Source: Mycoplasmopsis agalactiae 14628
GTDB taxonomy: Bacteria; Bacillota_I; Bacilli_A; Mycoplasmatales; Metamycoplasmataceae
Direction of reading: 5' to 3'
Length of the DNA: 64,000 nucleotides
NCBI RefSeq assembly: GCF_000266865.1
Contig: NZ_AJPR01000011.1
Span: 248,001-312,000, forward strand
Shown in pieces: positions 32,678 through 44,144 of this stretch. A program made the position numbers and the translations under genes. Under the pieces are notes generated by a model. That model worked only from the letters and a program-made list of their open reading frames with translations, did no database searches and was not told the DNA's origin. The number at the start of each line of letters is the position of its first letter. Within the stretch, counting starts at the first letter, position 1.

Positions 32678-34867
32678 TTAACGCTTATTGAAGCCTTTTT
32701 GATGATTGAAGTTTTTGGAAACTTTGTTTCTTAAATAGGTTTGATAGTCTTGAGTTAAAACACAATCGATTTTACCAGTTGTTTCATCAGCATTAGTGAT
32801 AATGACTCTGACCGTTTGACCTAATTTATAGGCTTTTTTGGGATCATTTTTGCTATATAACTTTGTCATTTGCTCATTAGCTTCAAAATCACCATCGCCA
32901 ATGTTACTTATGTGCACCATTGCATCAGTTTTGTTATCAAACTGGATAAACATTCCAAATTTAGTGATTCCAAAAACTTGGCCTTCAAACTCACTATTAA
33001 TTCTGCTTTTGAAATACTCAGCAAACTTAAGATCATTTACATCACGCTCTAATTGCACTGCATTTTCTTCACTAGCTGAGTTCATAGCAGCTATTTTTTG
33101 CAAATTAGCAGCAAATTCATCTACTTTATTTAACTGCTTTCTAAAAACAAAGTCTCATAAGATTCTGTGAACAATAACATCAGGATATCTTCTAATAGGA
33201 CTAGTGAAGTGGCAATAACATTCACTAGCTAGACCGAAGTGGCCAATATTATCAGGCGAATAAACCGCTTTTTGCATTGTTCTTAAGAAAAGCATTTTTA
33301 AAAATTCATCATTACGCTGGCTGTTGATTTGATTTATAACTTTTTGAAATGTTAAAGGTGTAATGTGCTTTCTGTTTAATGAAACATTAATTTTAAGTGA
33401 CTTTAAAACGTCTAAAAAGTATTCTATTTTCTCTTCACTAGGCACTTCATGAATCCGGTACATCATAGGAAGTTTAGAGTTTGTTATAAACTTAGCAACT
33501 TCTTCATTAGCCCTAACCATGAAATCTTCAATCATTTTTTCCGATTCGCCTGTTTTTTCAACACTTATGTCTAAAACGCGACCATCAGAATCAAGCTCAA
33601 TATGTGGCTCCTGAATTTCAAAATCAATATAGCCTTGCTTGTTTTTAAACTCTCTTATAATTTGTGAAAGTTCATAAGCATTTTTGAGCATTTTGTTCAG
33701 CTCATTATCTTCAAAGTCTTTAGAATCATTAATAAATTCATTAACTCTTTCGTAAGTAAGTCTATATTTAGACTTTATAACTGAAGGAACAATTTTAGTT
33801 TCAATGCTTTGGCCTAATTTATTAATTTTAGTTATGCAGCTAATAGTCAATCTTTCTTCATTTGGATTTAATGAACATATGCCATTAGATAATTTAAAAG
33901 GCAGCATTGGCACAACTTCATTTAAGAGATAAATACTTGTTCCTCTTTTTAAAGCTTCATCATCCAAAGGCGTATTTTCTTTAACATAGTAAGCAACGTC
34001 TGCGATGTGCACGCCTAATTCATAGGTATTTTCGTCAATCTTTACAACACTTATAGCATCGTCAAAGTCTTTTGTACTAGAGCCATCAATCGTTACAACT
34101 AGGTCATTTCTTAAGTCAGTACGCATGCTTAAGTCTTCATTTTTGATGTTTTCAGGAATAAATTTTTGAATATATTCATTAACTTCAGCAGGAAATTCCC
34201 TTGGCACATTTCTAGCTTCTTCTAATGACTTAACATAAGCCATAGGGTCATTAACATCTGTTATTCTTTTGATAATATTTATTTCTTTATTTCTGTTTTC
34301 GTAGTTAATAATTTCAGCAACCACAACATCTAAAACTCTAGCTTCGTTAGCAATATTTTTGATTCTAAAACTTGTATTTTTATAAATAGGCTCAATTGGC
34401 TTAAATGTAACAAAACCATTAACATTATCTAAAACACCAATTAATGTTTTGCAACGGCGCTCAATTATTTTTTTAACTTTAGCAAAAGTTCTATTGTTAT
34501 CAGGGCTTATAGGCTCAAAAACATCAGCTTCAACAATATCATTATTAAGTGCTGTATTAAAATTATTGCTAGAAACAAAATAAGAACTTTTGGTTCCACT
34601 TTTGTTTAATTCTTCAACATCAACAAAAGCACACTTGCCTTCAGAAGCAAAGTGAATTGCCCCTTGGATTGTGTTTATTTTTCTTAATGCTACATATGAT
34701 GAGTCTCTTTTGTCAAAAGCAATTAAATCCCTAGAAGACAGATTTATAAGCATATTGGTCAAAATCTTACTGTGTCTAGGACTAATATTTAGCTTCCTTA
34801 ACAAAGTGTTTGTATTTATGTGCGGATTTTCTTTGATTGTATTTATTATTACTGTTTCATTAATCAT
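32678..34867 (-). CDS. rnr: ribonuclease R
   Basis: This 729-residue 3'-to-5' exoribonuclease has a helix-turn-helix-like N-terminus, cold-shock/OB domains and the RNB catalytic domain. The metal-binding aspartates lie in TIDGSSTKDFDDAISV near residues 262-277, and HFTSPIRRYPDVIVHRIL marks the end of RNB. A C-terminal S1 domain runs about residues 630-705 and a basic tail follows. One TGA at 33155 is read as Trp. In mycoplasmas RNase R is usually the only processive 3' exonuclease. Confidence 0.95.
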
Positions 34868-34869
34868 AT

Positions 34870-35112
34870 TTATTTAACTAAAGCTCAACAAACAATCGAA
34901 ATCACTAAGAGGATAAGCCCCAAAGAAACCATTGATCATTTGAGAACTTTCTTAAATCCTCTCTCTTTTGAAGTTTTAAATAACTCTAAGTCACCTGAGC
35001 CAACTAAAGCACCAGAAAAAGCATTAGAATCTGGCGACATAAGCAGTGAAATTACTAAAATACCAGCTGAAATAATAACTAAGATAATTGACAAAATTGC
35101 TTTAACATCCAT
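34870..35112 (-). CDS. secG: protein translocase subunit SecG
   Basis: This 80-residue protein has two membrane segments (residues 4-24 and 58-78) around the conserved loop SPDSNAFSGALVGSGDLELF, the hallmark of SecG. It assists SecYE in moving proteins across the membrane. It ends 2 bases before the rnr start codon, a common secG-rnr arrangement in Firmicutes and mycoplasmas. Two TGA codons are read as Trp. Confidence 0.9.
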
Positions 35113-35435
35113 TTTCTTATTCTCCTGGTTTAATAAATTATTTTATATTATATATTACTTTGTGCTTTTCTTAGCCTTTTTATATTTCTAATAGCTTATG
35201 ATTTTTTTAATTTAGCTTTTTATTTTAATAATCTAAGCAAATTAAGGCAGGCTATAAAGTTAATTAAAAGTTATTTTATCTATTTATTTATTTCCTAAAA
35301 AGCCTATAAAACAAGGCTTTTAGGTAGCTAGTAATCAAATATCATTTACTCAAGCATGCTAGCTTTCATTTTCTTAGATTAGTTTCTAAATTAATGCTAA
35401 TATATTTTCAATAAATTAATATAATAAATATAACT
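35113..35435. other. divergent intergenic region secG/gmk with an orphan hairpin
   Basis: About 320 bases without a gene. At 35294-35324, CCTAAAAAGCC pairs with GGCTTTTAGG around TATAAAACA, a near match of the repeated CTATAAAACAG motif. No gene ends nearby, so it is not an obvious terminator. TATAAT at 35420-35425 is the likely gmk promoter. Confidence 0.6.
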
Positions 35436-36023
35436 ATGATTAAAAGCATAAACAAGAAGCCAATTATTATCTTTGCAGGGCCAAGCGGCGTTGGCAAAGG
35501 TACAATTGAGAAGTATTTATTTGATAACGAAGAGCTAAGATTGCACTTAGCTTGTTCTGCTACAACCAGAAAACCTAGAACTGGAGAAGTAGATGGGGTG
35601 CATTATTTTTTCATTAGTAAAGAAGACTTTGAGAAAAAAATTAATGAGAATGCCTTTTTAGAATACAGTTATCACTTTGAAAATTACTATGGCACCTTGT
35701 ATGCTGAAATCGACAGAATTCATAACTTAGATAAAGTTCCATTTTTAGAAATAGAAACAAACGGTGCAAAACAAATACTAGGCAAAAAAGATGTTAATGA
35801 TAGATACAAAGTAATTACTTTTTTCATTCTACCTCCATCAGTTGCTGAACTTAAAAATAGAATTTTAAACAGAAATACTGAAAACAAAGAAGCTATCAAT
35901 ATCAGAATGCAAAAGGCCATAGACGAAATTAATGATCAGCATTTATTTAAGCACAAAATTGTTAATGATGATGCTGAATTAGCTGCCAAGAGAGTAACTC
36001 AAATAATAAAGGAAGAAATATAA
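35436..36023 (+). CDS. gmk: guanylate kinase
   Basis: This 195-residue enzyme converts GMP to GDP using ATP. The P-loop GPSGVGKGT is at residues 15-23. The GMP-binding segments CSATTRKPRTGEVDGVHYFF and FLEYSYHFENYYGT follow, and the lid lies in NRNTENKEAINIRM. The ATG lies only 10 bases after TATAAT with no ribosome site, so the mRNA is probably leaderless. It heads the gmk-stp-pknB-rsgA-rpe operon. Confidence 0.95.
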   Translation: MIKSINKKPIIIFAGPSGVGKGTIEKYLFDNEELRLHLACSATTRKPRTGEVDGVHYFFISKEDFEKKINENAFLEYSYHFENYYGTLYAEIDRIHNLDKVPFLEIETNGAKQILGKKDVNDRYKVITFFILPPSVAELKNRILNRNTENKEAINIRMQKAIDEINDQHLFKHKIVNDDAELAAKRVTQIIKEEI

Positions 36024-36028
36024 AATTT

Positions 36029-36781
36029 ATGGATTTTGGCAGAGTTAGTGAAAAAGGAACAAGACGACTCGAAAATCAGGATGCTGTCGCAATTTTAACT
36101 AATGAAAATTGCACAGTTTTACTTTTATGTGATGGCATGGGCGGTCATTATGGCGGCGCAATTGCCTCTAGCACAACTATTAAAGTATTTAAGCAGTGTT
36201 TTGATAATAATTTTCCTAATTCTGATGAAAGTGAAATTGATTCTTACATCAAATGAATAAGAGAAACAATTAAGGCTTGCAAAAAAGAGATGATAAAAAT
36301 TGGTGACCGTGACGAAGCTAAATTAGACATGGGAACCACAGTTACAGGGGCATTGGTCAATTCGAAAGAAGAGTTTATCCTAATTTTTAACATAGGCGAT
36401 TCGCGTACTTATATCTTAGATAATTCTAAGCAAATTACGCAAGTAACCGTTGATCATAATTACTTGAATCAGCTAATTTCTAATGGAGTTCCAGAACACG
36501 AAGCTAAAAAAAGCGCCAATCGAGCGTCACTAACATCAGCCTTAGGGCCAACTAAAAAAACCAGATTAGACATTTCAACAGTTTTTCCTGATGATTATAA
36601 ACGTGTTAGCGCCATTATTGCAACTAGTGATGGTACACATAATTTTGCATCTAGAAACGTAATGGAAAATATGGCACTAAGATTTAAAAATGCGCAAGAG
36701 TGATGTGCTAACATAGTTGACTTTGCTTTGAAAAATAATTCAAATGATAATGCATCATGCATCATGGTCACATTAAAGTAA
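36029..36781 (+). CDS. stp: PP2C-type protein phosphatase
   Basis: This 250-residue PPM phosphatase removes phosphate from Ser/Thr residues. Metal-binding motifs are GTRRLENQDA near residues 11-20 and LLCDGMGGHYGG near 33-44, with further ones at NIGDSR, ATSDGTHN and SNDNASCIMV near the C-terminus. It starts 5 bases after gmk and is followed after 12 bases by the kinase gene, so the two should form a reversible switch. Confidence 0.92.
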
Positions 36782-36793
36782 AAGTTAGGAGGC

Positions 36794-37795
36794 ATGAAGA
36801 TGATTCCATCAAATAGCAGAGTCTTTAAAAAGTACAAAGTGCTTACAAATATTGGCGAAGGCGGCTTTAGCAAAGTCTTTAAAGTCGAATTATTAAATTC
36901 TGATTCAGTTGTTAAGGAAGTTTATGCACTTAAATATTTTGTAATTAAGCCTGATAGCGATAAAAGTGTTGCAATCAGTCGTTTTAAGCAAGAAATTGCA
37001 ATTTTGCAAAAAGTTAAGTCTGACTATTTTCCTTATTATGTTGAATCATATGTTGGCGATGATGAACAGTATTTAGTAATGGAATACGTTGAAGGCAAAA
37101 GCTTAAGAGAATTAATTAAAAAAAATGGTGTGCTTAATCCTCATAGCTCAATAAATTATGTAAGACAAATATGTGAAGCTATGCAAGAATTACACTCAAA
37201 TAATATTATTCACCGTGATATTAAGAGTAATAACATAATCATAACTAGCAATAGTCATGTAAAAATATTAGATTTTGGGCTTTCACTAGATCCTGATAGC
37301 CAAAGATTTACACAAGCTTCAAAAGTTGTAGGTTCAGTTTATTATATGGCGCCTGAACTCTGCCGTGCTGATAATGAGCCTACTAAAAAAACAGATATTT
37401 ATGCAATTGGAATCTTACTTTACGAAATGCTAACTGGCAAGTATCCAATTGAAGGCAAAGAAGCTAATGAAACGTTAAGATTGCAAAAAACAATGCCAAT
37501 GCCTAAGCTAACTGACAAGATAGCAACTACACAAGCGCTTGAAAATATCATTATTAAAGCAACTGCAAAAGATCCATTTCATAGATACTCAAGTGCATGA
37601 GAAATGGCAGAAGACTTAAAAACAGCTCTTTCAGAAAAACGTATATTTGAAAAGCCAATTGATGCTAAAAAAATGAAGCCTAAAAAAACTTTTACTGAGA
37701 TAGTAAATAGCAAGGGTTTTTTGATTGCTATGCTTGTTATTTTCAGCTTAATTATTTTGGCTGTCATAGTTGCAATTATAGTTTTATCAGTATAA
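36794..37795 (+). CDS. pknB: Hanks-type serine/threonine protein kinase
   Basis: This 333-residue kinase has a glycine loop GEGGFSKVF near 19-27, the ATP-binding Lys in ALKYF, the catalytic loop HRDIKSNN, DFG and APE. A single membrane segment near residues 307-330 ends the protein, so the catalytic domain is cytoplasmic and no extracellular PASTA domain exists, unlike PknB of cell-walled Firmicutes. That fits the lack of peptidoglycan. One TGA is read as Trp. It follows AGGAGG. Confidence 0.93.
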
Positions 37796-37805
37796 GGAAG
37801 TAAAA

Positions 37806-38651
37806 TTGAAGGGAAAAATTTACTCAATTAATTCGGGAATTTATTCAATTAAGGATGAAAATAACAATTTTCATAATCTGCCTGCTCTAGGTGTTTTTAG
37901 GCATAAAAACATAGTTCCTTTAGTCGGTGATTATGTAGAATTTGAAAAAGAAAAGTACATAACTAAAATATATGAAAGGCAAAATGAATTTATAAGGCCT
38001 AAAGTAGCTAATATTGACCATATAATTATTGTAATGTCAATTCATGAGCCTGAGTTTCAAAGCTTTTTAGTTGATAAATACATGGCTTTTATTGAGAGCG
38101 CAAATATTGAGCCAGTTTTATTTATTACTAAAACTGATCTAGGTGTAAGCAAATACAAAAATGAATATGAAAGTTTAGGTTACAAAGTCTACGAAATATC
38201 CTATAAAACAGATGCATGAGTAAAAGACATTGCTAATTTATTTACTAATAAAACTAATGTTTTAATGGGACAAAGTGGCGTTGGCAAAACTACTTTAGTT
38301 AACAAGATAACTGGAAGTAATTTTGCTGTTCAATCAATTTCGAAATTTGCAAACAGAGGTAAGCATACAACTAGAATTGTGCAAATTGTTAATGTTTTTG
38401 ATAATGGGGAATTAATTGATACTCCAGGCTTTTCTAGTTTAGATATCAATTTAACAAAGCAACAGTTAGCCTACTCATACAAGCAGTTTAAAGAACTAGG
38501 CAAATTTTGCAAGTTCAAAACTTGTTTTCACCAAAATGAGCCTGAGAACTTTTGTAATATAAAACAAGCTGTTAAGGACAATATTATTCCCCAATTTAGA
38601 TATAATAATTATCTAAAGTTGTTGCAAGAGGTTGAAAATGAACAAAAATAA
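37806..38651 (+). CDS. rsgA: ribosome small subunit-dependent GTPase RsgA
   Basis: This 281-residue circularly permuted GTPase checks late 30S maturation. An N-terminal OB domain is followed by G4 TKTD near residue 115, G1 MGQSGVGKTTLVN, then the G3 motif DTPGFSSL. A C-terminal zinc site (CKFKTCFHQNEPENFC) completes the family layout. The start is TTG at 37806 with AAGGAAG upstream. It overlaps rpe by 14 bases. Confidence 0.93.
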
Positions 38652-39300
38652 TAAGTATGTTACCCCATCATTATTAAATGTTGAGCCTGAAAATAGGCTT
38701 AATATGGCTAATGTTTTAGTTAATGAAGGCATAAAATGAATCCACTATGATGTAATGGATGGCAAATTTGTGCCAAATTTAGCAATTGAATTAGATGAAA
38801 TTAAAAATATTCATGAAAAAGGACTAAAGCACTTTAAAGATGCTCACTTAATGGTGGAAAATCCTTTAGATTATATAGATTTATATAAAGATGTAGTTGA
38901 TATTGTTACTTTTCACTATGAAGCAGTAGAGTCTGCAAAATTGCTTAAGTTTTTGAAACAAAAACACCATGATTATAGGCTTGGAATAGCAATTAAGCCA
39001 AATACTGAGGTTGAAGAAATTAAGAAATTTTTGCCTTATATTCAACTAGTATTAGTTATGTCTGTTGAACCAGGAAAAGGCGGCCAAAAATTCATCCCTT
39101 CTGCAATTGATAAAATAAAGTCACTTAAGCAATTAAGAATAAAACATGCTTATGACTATTTAATACAAGTTGATGGTGGTATAAACGATGTAACTGGCCC
39201 AGAATGTTTTAAAGCAGGCGCTGATGCATGTGTAGCCGGCACTTTTATGATTTCAAATCCAACCAAAGCAAGAATTAATAGCATTTTAGGGATTAAATAG
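38638..39300 (+). CDS. rpe: ribulose-phosphate 3-epimerase
   Basis: This 220-residue TIM barrel interconverts ribulose 5-phosphate and xylulose 5-phosphate. Catalytic and metal-binding motifs are WIHYDVMDGKFVPN near 34-47, DAHLMVENP, VMSVEPGKGGQKF and VDGGIND. The ATG at 38638 lies inside rsgA, so the two are translationally coupled; one TGA (Trp) occurs near the start. It is the last gene of the operon. It feeds the tkt reaction. Confidence 0.95.
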
Positions 39301-39334
39301 GGATTAATTACTTAAATTTACATTTTCGATAATA

Positions 39335-39364
39335 AAAATGTGTGGAAAGCCCACACTTTTTCAT
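39335..39364 (+). terminator. terminator of the gmk-rpe operon
   Basis: GTGTGG (39340-39345) pairs with CCACAC (39351-39356), followed by TTTTTC. It lies 40 bases after the rpe stop. Confidence 0.75.
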
Positions 39365-39411
39365 ATTAGAAATATATTTTAGCGACAACATTGTCTTTTT
39401 CTAAAAAGACT

Positions 39412-41634
39412 TCATTTCTTTTTCCAATGCATTATTTTTATGTGTTTAGCTAAACTTGTATCTCTTTGAGCAGGTCTTTGATTAATGCTTTTATTAAAAG
39501 ATTGTTTGCTGGCAATAATAACTAGTTCATCTTTAGCTCTAGTTATAGCTGTATAGACTAACTTTTTGTTAATAAAGGAACTACCTTTTTCTGGATCTAA
39601 CACTAAAATCACTTTTTGAAATTCGCTACCTTGAGTTTTATGAACTGTACAAGCATAACAAAGAGTTAAATTATCAAGATCAGCACTATTTAGCAGAATT
39701 TCTTTTTTGTTAAAATTGGTATTCATTTTGCTTTCAGACTTATCAATATTATTAATAATTCCAATATCACCATTAGACAAATCATTTTTATTTTTTAGAT
39801 ACATTATTTTGTCATTTTTATAAAAACTGTAACCATTTGCATTTAATTTTTCATCTTCGTTTTTGTTTTTGTTAAATTTTTCTTGGATTTTTTTATTTAT
39901 TTCTTCTATTCCTAATGTTCCTTTATTAAAGGGAGAAATAATTTGAATTTGATTTGTGATATCAGAATCATTATTATTTTTATCATTTTTATTTTCGAAG
40001 TGATAATTTTCAATAATTTTCGTTAAGCATTTTTCTTGATCATCAACAAAAATAGTTTTCAAATCACTTTTTTCTGCTGTTTCTTGAAGTTTTGTGATGT
40101 CAAAATTATTATTTCTGATCATATAAGCTAGATCAGTAATTTTGCTTTGTTTTCCTTGGCGGTGTGTGCTTTTTAATTCGACAGTTGTTATTTTTTTAGA
40201 TTTAATAATATCTTCAAACGCATTACCAATTCCAATGCTTGGTAATTGCTCCACATCACCAACAAAAACGACTCTTTTTGCATTTCCAATAGATGAAATA
40301 AAGCTACTAAATAAATTATTGTCAACCATTGATGTTTCATCAATAATTAATAAACCTTCATCTAAGGGATTGAATATGTTTTTTCTAAACTTACCAGTTG
40401 AGGGATCATATTGTAGCAATTTATGAATAGTTGTAGCATCAGATTCTTCAAAACTTTCTTTAATTCTTGCTGCTGCTCTTCCTGTTGGGGTTGCTATTTT
40501 AAAACTTTCATTTGGATAAACTTTTTTAAATAGTTTTACTATGCCTTTTATTAAAGTGGTCTTACCAGTTCCAGGGCCACCATTAATTACTACAAATTTA
40601 TTATCAATAAACTTTCTTAGTGCATTAATTTGACTTTCATCATATTTAAAGTTGTCTTTTTTTGGTTCTTTTCTAGTCTCCTCTTGGATTTCTTTTATAT
40701 ATTGTTTAAATTTGGAATGCCTAATTTTTTTGACTTTGTTTTTATTAGTTAAAAATGAAGCAATAGTCATTTCATCATTATATGTTTGGGCTGTATAAAC
40801 CCTATCTTTTTTAATAATGAGAAGTTTTTTATTTTTTGCATACCTTATTACATTATTAATGACTTTCTTTTTTAACTCTACTGGAATAAAAAACTTCTCT
40901 TGATCGTCAAAGTATTCTTTTATATTTTCTAAATATGTATAAGAACTAGATTTGTTATTTAGATTTTCATTACAATAATTATGTAAATAATGAGTAATTC
41001 GTGCAACATTATTTGCATCTTTATTAAAATGCAAAAAGATTTTATCAATAGATTCTAGGCTAGTTATTTTGTATTGAAAATTAATCTCATATAAACTATT
41101 TTTAATTGCTTCTTGTATTCGATTAAATGAGCCTGCATAAAGCTCTATTAGTTTATCAAGTACATTTAAATCAAGGTCATTAGCAAGAAATTCTAGTTTC
41201 AGATTACTAAAAGTAAGCTTGTTAAAAACGCTATTTAAAACTGGTTTTCGTACTTGCTTCATGTTTAGAAATTTTTCATTATTAGAAAGTATTTCTTGCC
41301 AAATATTATCTGATTGGTAGTATGACTCTAATTTTTTAATAAAATCATCACCAATATTTTTATTAAACACATCCGATTTCAAATATTCAAAAAATATTTG
41401 GTTGTCGCTAGCTGTGAACAACTTATATGACTTGCAATTATAAAATTCAGAATTATATTTTTCTTCTGGGTTTTCATCTGTTCGAATTTCATATAAAACT
41501 TCAATAGGCAAGCTATTAATATTACCACTAATTTTAATGATTTTCTCGGTATCTAAAACATAAAAATTAGCAACAGCTCAGTCTTTATCTGTATTGTAAG
41601 TAAATTCTTTTATATAACCTATAAATGATTTCAT
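39412..41634 (-). CDS. recD2: RecD2-like superfamily 1 DNA helicase
   Basis: This 740-residue ATP-dependent helicase has Walker A GGPGTGKTTLIKG near residues 344-356, Walker B LLIIDETSMVD, motif III VFVGDVEQLPS, and motif VI VYTAITRAKDELVI near the C-terminus, with CTVHKTQGSEF before it. The N-terminal half is a helix-rich RecD2-like region. The C-terminal third has an Asn/Lys/Asp-rich insertion. RecBCD partners are absent here, as usual for RecD2. The start ATG 41634 was chosen because it gives the family N-terminus; an in-frame TGA is crossed. Confidence 0.88.
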
Positions 41635-41817
41635 AACTTTCCCAAAAATATTAATAAATTTGCTTTATATTCATTATTTAAAAAGCTTTTTACACAAGTT
41701 ATCTATTTTTATTTTATCTAATTTTTGCATACAGTAATTTAGCTTAGTTATATAAAATTTCAGTATTTTTTATTTTCTATTTAAACTTAAATGCAATTAA
41801 AACAATGCATAAATAAA

Positions 41818-41857
41818 AACCTCAAATCTACACAAAGCGATATAAATGAGGTCTTTA
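41818..41857 (-). terminator. possible terminator of the GIY-YIG gene
   Basis: On the minus strand GACCTCA pairs with TGAGGT across a loop of about 25 bases and TTTTTATTT follows. The large loop makes this tentative. Confidence 0.4.
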
Positions 41858-43135
41858 TTTTTTAATTCAATCTACGTGACCATTAGACGATCTAGCTAAG
41901 ACAAATTCAGCAGCAGATGATAAACTTTTAAATTCAAGATCTTGTTGTAAAACACCATCTCTAATGATTTGTTTTGCAAAGCACTCAGCTCGCAATTCTT
42001 TTATGCTATTGTATTTCATTTGTTCTTTAAAGTGTTGAGCTTCAGCAAGCTCAATGTATGAACCAGATAATAAAATAAATTTTTTGTCTTCAACTTGCTT
42101 TAATGTTGCAATTATTTTTTTGTTTTTATCAAACCTACTATTTTTAGACAATGAAAATACGGTCTCTTTATAGTTGTTATTAATATTTAAGCTTTTTTGT
42201 TTTTTATACAGATCATCAGTATTATTAGATTCAACTCAAATCTTACCATCTGATGAATTTCCTAAAACAAAAACAGCTGCATAAGATCTTGAATTAAATT
42301 CCTGATCTTCTTGCAAGATTCCATCAATAATCTTATTTTCTAAAACTAATTTCTCTCTTTTTTCTTTAATTGTTTTAAATAGATTTGCAAAATATTCCGG
42401 TTCATTTTGGTGTAATCTAATTTGAGAACCTTTTAATACTATATATTTGTTGTCTTTATTCGCACAATAAGCAACGGTTGTATTATCTGTTTCTTTTGAT
42501 TTTTGTCTTAAAGTATAGTACTTGATTTCATTATCGTTTGTATAAGTTTGTGCGCGCTTTTGTTCCTCTTGTTTTAGAGCTCGAATTTCTTTTTGTTGAC
42601 CAAAATTTTGTTTTTTATCAAAAACATCAAAACCAACATTTTTTAATATAGTTTTAGCATTTTCTATAAAAACATTTCATTCTGCTTCATCTTCACTAGA
42701 AATATTTCCCTTGTTAGCACAATTGTCATTTAGTAATTCGATATTTTTATTATCTGTAAATAGTCTTATAAAAGAGTGTTCTAAATAGTTTAGCTCAGTT
42801 GCTCCTATATTACTTTGAGAATCAACAATTATATAAACATAGTCAAAATCATTTCTTTTTTCTGAGTTTAGATGTTGAAATACTCTTCATAAAACTCCTT
42901 TATTATCATTTTTTACATTTGATTGGCCAACATAAACGTTATAGTTACTATTATTTTGTTTAACTAGAAAATATACTCCAGCGTGGTTTAAAAAATCTTG
43001 CTGTTTTGCTAACAAACTAGAAAGTTTATTCTTAGTTATTTTATAAATTACTCCAACTCAATTTTTGGATTTATATTTTATTATTTGTCCATCATTGCTA
43101 TCTATTATTTGAGCACTAAATCCTGTTATAGACAC
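41855..43135 (-). CDS. GIY-YIG-type protein with two DUF4357 repeats
   Basis: This 426-residue protein starts at GTG 43135; an in-frame TAA lies two codons upstream, and GGGG about 10 bases upstream. The N-domain has GVYFLVKQ, YNVYVGQS and a later WRVFQHLN, the pattern of GIY-YIG nucleases. The C-terminal half carries two DUF4357-like units, each with the form S-x-S-x-AA-x-FVL-x-x-SS-G and each preceded by an ILQEDQEF/VLQQDLEF stretch, near residues 300-325 and 400-424. Such proteins are often found near defence or mobile loci, but the role is unknown. It lies behind the RecD2-like helicase. Confidence 0.75.
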
Positions 43136-43599
43136 TTTTTACAACCCCAATTCAAAAATTTCATTATTTTTATTATATTCTATATTTATTCTTAATGTAA
43201 GCAGCACAAAATAAAAAGGCCTTAAATTATATAAAGGCTCATAAATAAAATAAAAAAATGTCACCTATAATTAAATTATAAAAAAGGTTTAAGAAGACTA
43301 ATCATTTGCTTTTTTAAATAATGAAAAAGGTAATTAATTCATAACAAATGAAAATATATTAGTATGCTTATTTAAAAGTGTTTTGGTGATACGCAATACA
43401 AAAAATATTTTTAGCCTGCCTTAATAAGTTTCAACATTTTATTATGAACAGAAAAAACATAGCTTATAATTGTATTTAGCCAAGTTTTTTGCTACAGAAT
43501 TCATAAACAATAGCAGCACTTAAAAAAATAAAAATCTGCTTTTGGTTTATTTTTTCTAATGTATAATAATATTGCTTTTTAAACACTAGCCAAAAAAGC
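43136..43599. other. gene-free region upstream of the first tRNA cluster
   Basis: About 460 bases of A/T-rich DNA. TATAAT at 43562-43567, 33 bases before tRNA-Pro, is the likely -10 box of the tRNA operon. I see no other feature. Confidence 0.55.
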
Positions 43600-43676
43600 G
43601 GAGAAGTAGCTCAGCTTGGCAGAGCGCTACGTTTGGGACGTAGTGGTCGCAGGTTCAAATCCTGTCTTCTTCACCA
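43600..43676 (+). tRNA. tRNA-Pro (TGG)
   Basis: Cloverleaf with GGAGAAG/CTTCTTC acceptor, anticodon TGG in TTTGGGA, and encoded CCA. Confidence 0.95.
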
Positions 43677-43677
43677 C

Positions 43678-43754
43678 GGGGGATTAGCTCATTTGGCTAG
43701 AGCGCCTGCCTTGCACGCAGGAGGTGGTGGGTTCGAATCCCATATCCTCCACCA
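43678..43754 (+). tRNA. tRNA-Ala (TGC)
   Basis: Acceptor GGGGGAT/ATCCTCC, anticodon TGC, encoded CCA. Confidence 0.95.
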
Positions 43755-43761
43755 TTTTTAT

Positions 43762-43838
43762 GGCGTTGTAGCTCAGTTGGTTAGAGCATTCGGTTCATAC
43801 CCGAAAGGTCAAGAGTTCGACTCTCTTCGACGCTACCA
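43762..43838 (+). tRNA. tRNA-Met (CAT), elongator
   Basis: Anticodon CAT in GTTCATACC. A paired acceptor (G1-U72) and close similarity to bacterial elongator tRNA-Met separate it from the other two CAT tRNAs. Confidence 0.85.
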
Positions 43839-43864
43839 TTATATGGAAAAAGTATCTAACTGAA

Positions 43865-43940
43865 GGACCTATAGCTCAACGGTTAGAGCAACCGGCTCAT
43901 AACCGGTTGGCTACTGGTTCGAATCCAGTTAGGTCCACCA
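43865..43940 (+). tRNA. tRNA-Ile2 (CAT, lysidine type)
   Basis: Acceptor GGACCTA/TAGGTCC is perfect and matches the Bacillus tRNA-Ile2 type. Anticodon CAT would be modified to lysidine to read ATA. The Met-Ile2-Ser-fMet-Asp-Phe order also matches Bacillus. Confidence 0.8.
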
Positions 43941-43941
43941 C

Positions 43942-44034
43942 GGGTGATTACCCAAGTCTGGCTGAAGGGACTAGTCTTGAAAACTAGCAGGGGCTTCACG
44001 GCCCGCGGGGGTTCGAATCCCTCATCACCCGCCA
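43942..44034 (+). tRNA. tRNA-Ser (TGA)
   Basis: Long variable arm, acceptor GGGTGAT/ATCACCC, discriminator G, anticodon TGA, encoded CCA. Confidence 0.95.
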
Positions 44035-44064
44035 TTTGTTCTTTTTTAACTAAAACCTTTATAT

Positions 44065-44140
44065 CGCGGAGTGGAGAAGTTGGCATCTCGCAAGGCTCAT
44101 AACCTTGAAATCGCTGGTTCGAATCCAGCCTCCGCCACCA
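44065..44140 (+). tRNA. initiator tRNA-fMet (CAT)
   Basis: Position 1 C and 72 C do not pair, the mark of an initiator tRNA. Anticodon CAT in GCTCATAAC, encoded CCA. Confidence 0.88.
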
Positions 44141-44144
44141 ATAT

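Noticed and set aside
34820-35191. A 123-codon plus-strand frame opposite secG and the rnr start
   Set aside because: The minus strand carries SecG with its diagnostic loop and two membrane helices; the plus frame is its shadow.
35294-35324. Hairpin as the terminator of an unseen gene
   Set aside because: No open frame ends nearby on either strand and the neighbouring genes diverge, so it is reported as an orphan hairpin instead.
43633-44086. Open frames across the first tRNA cluster on both strands
   Set aside because: They cover tRNA genes with perfect cloverleafs and have no ribosome site; they are chance frames in GC-richer RNA genes.
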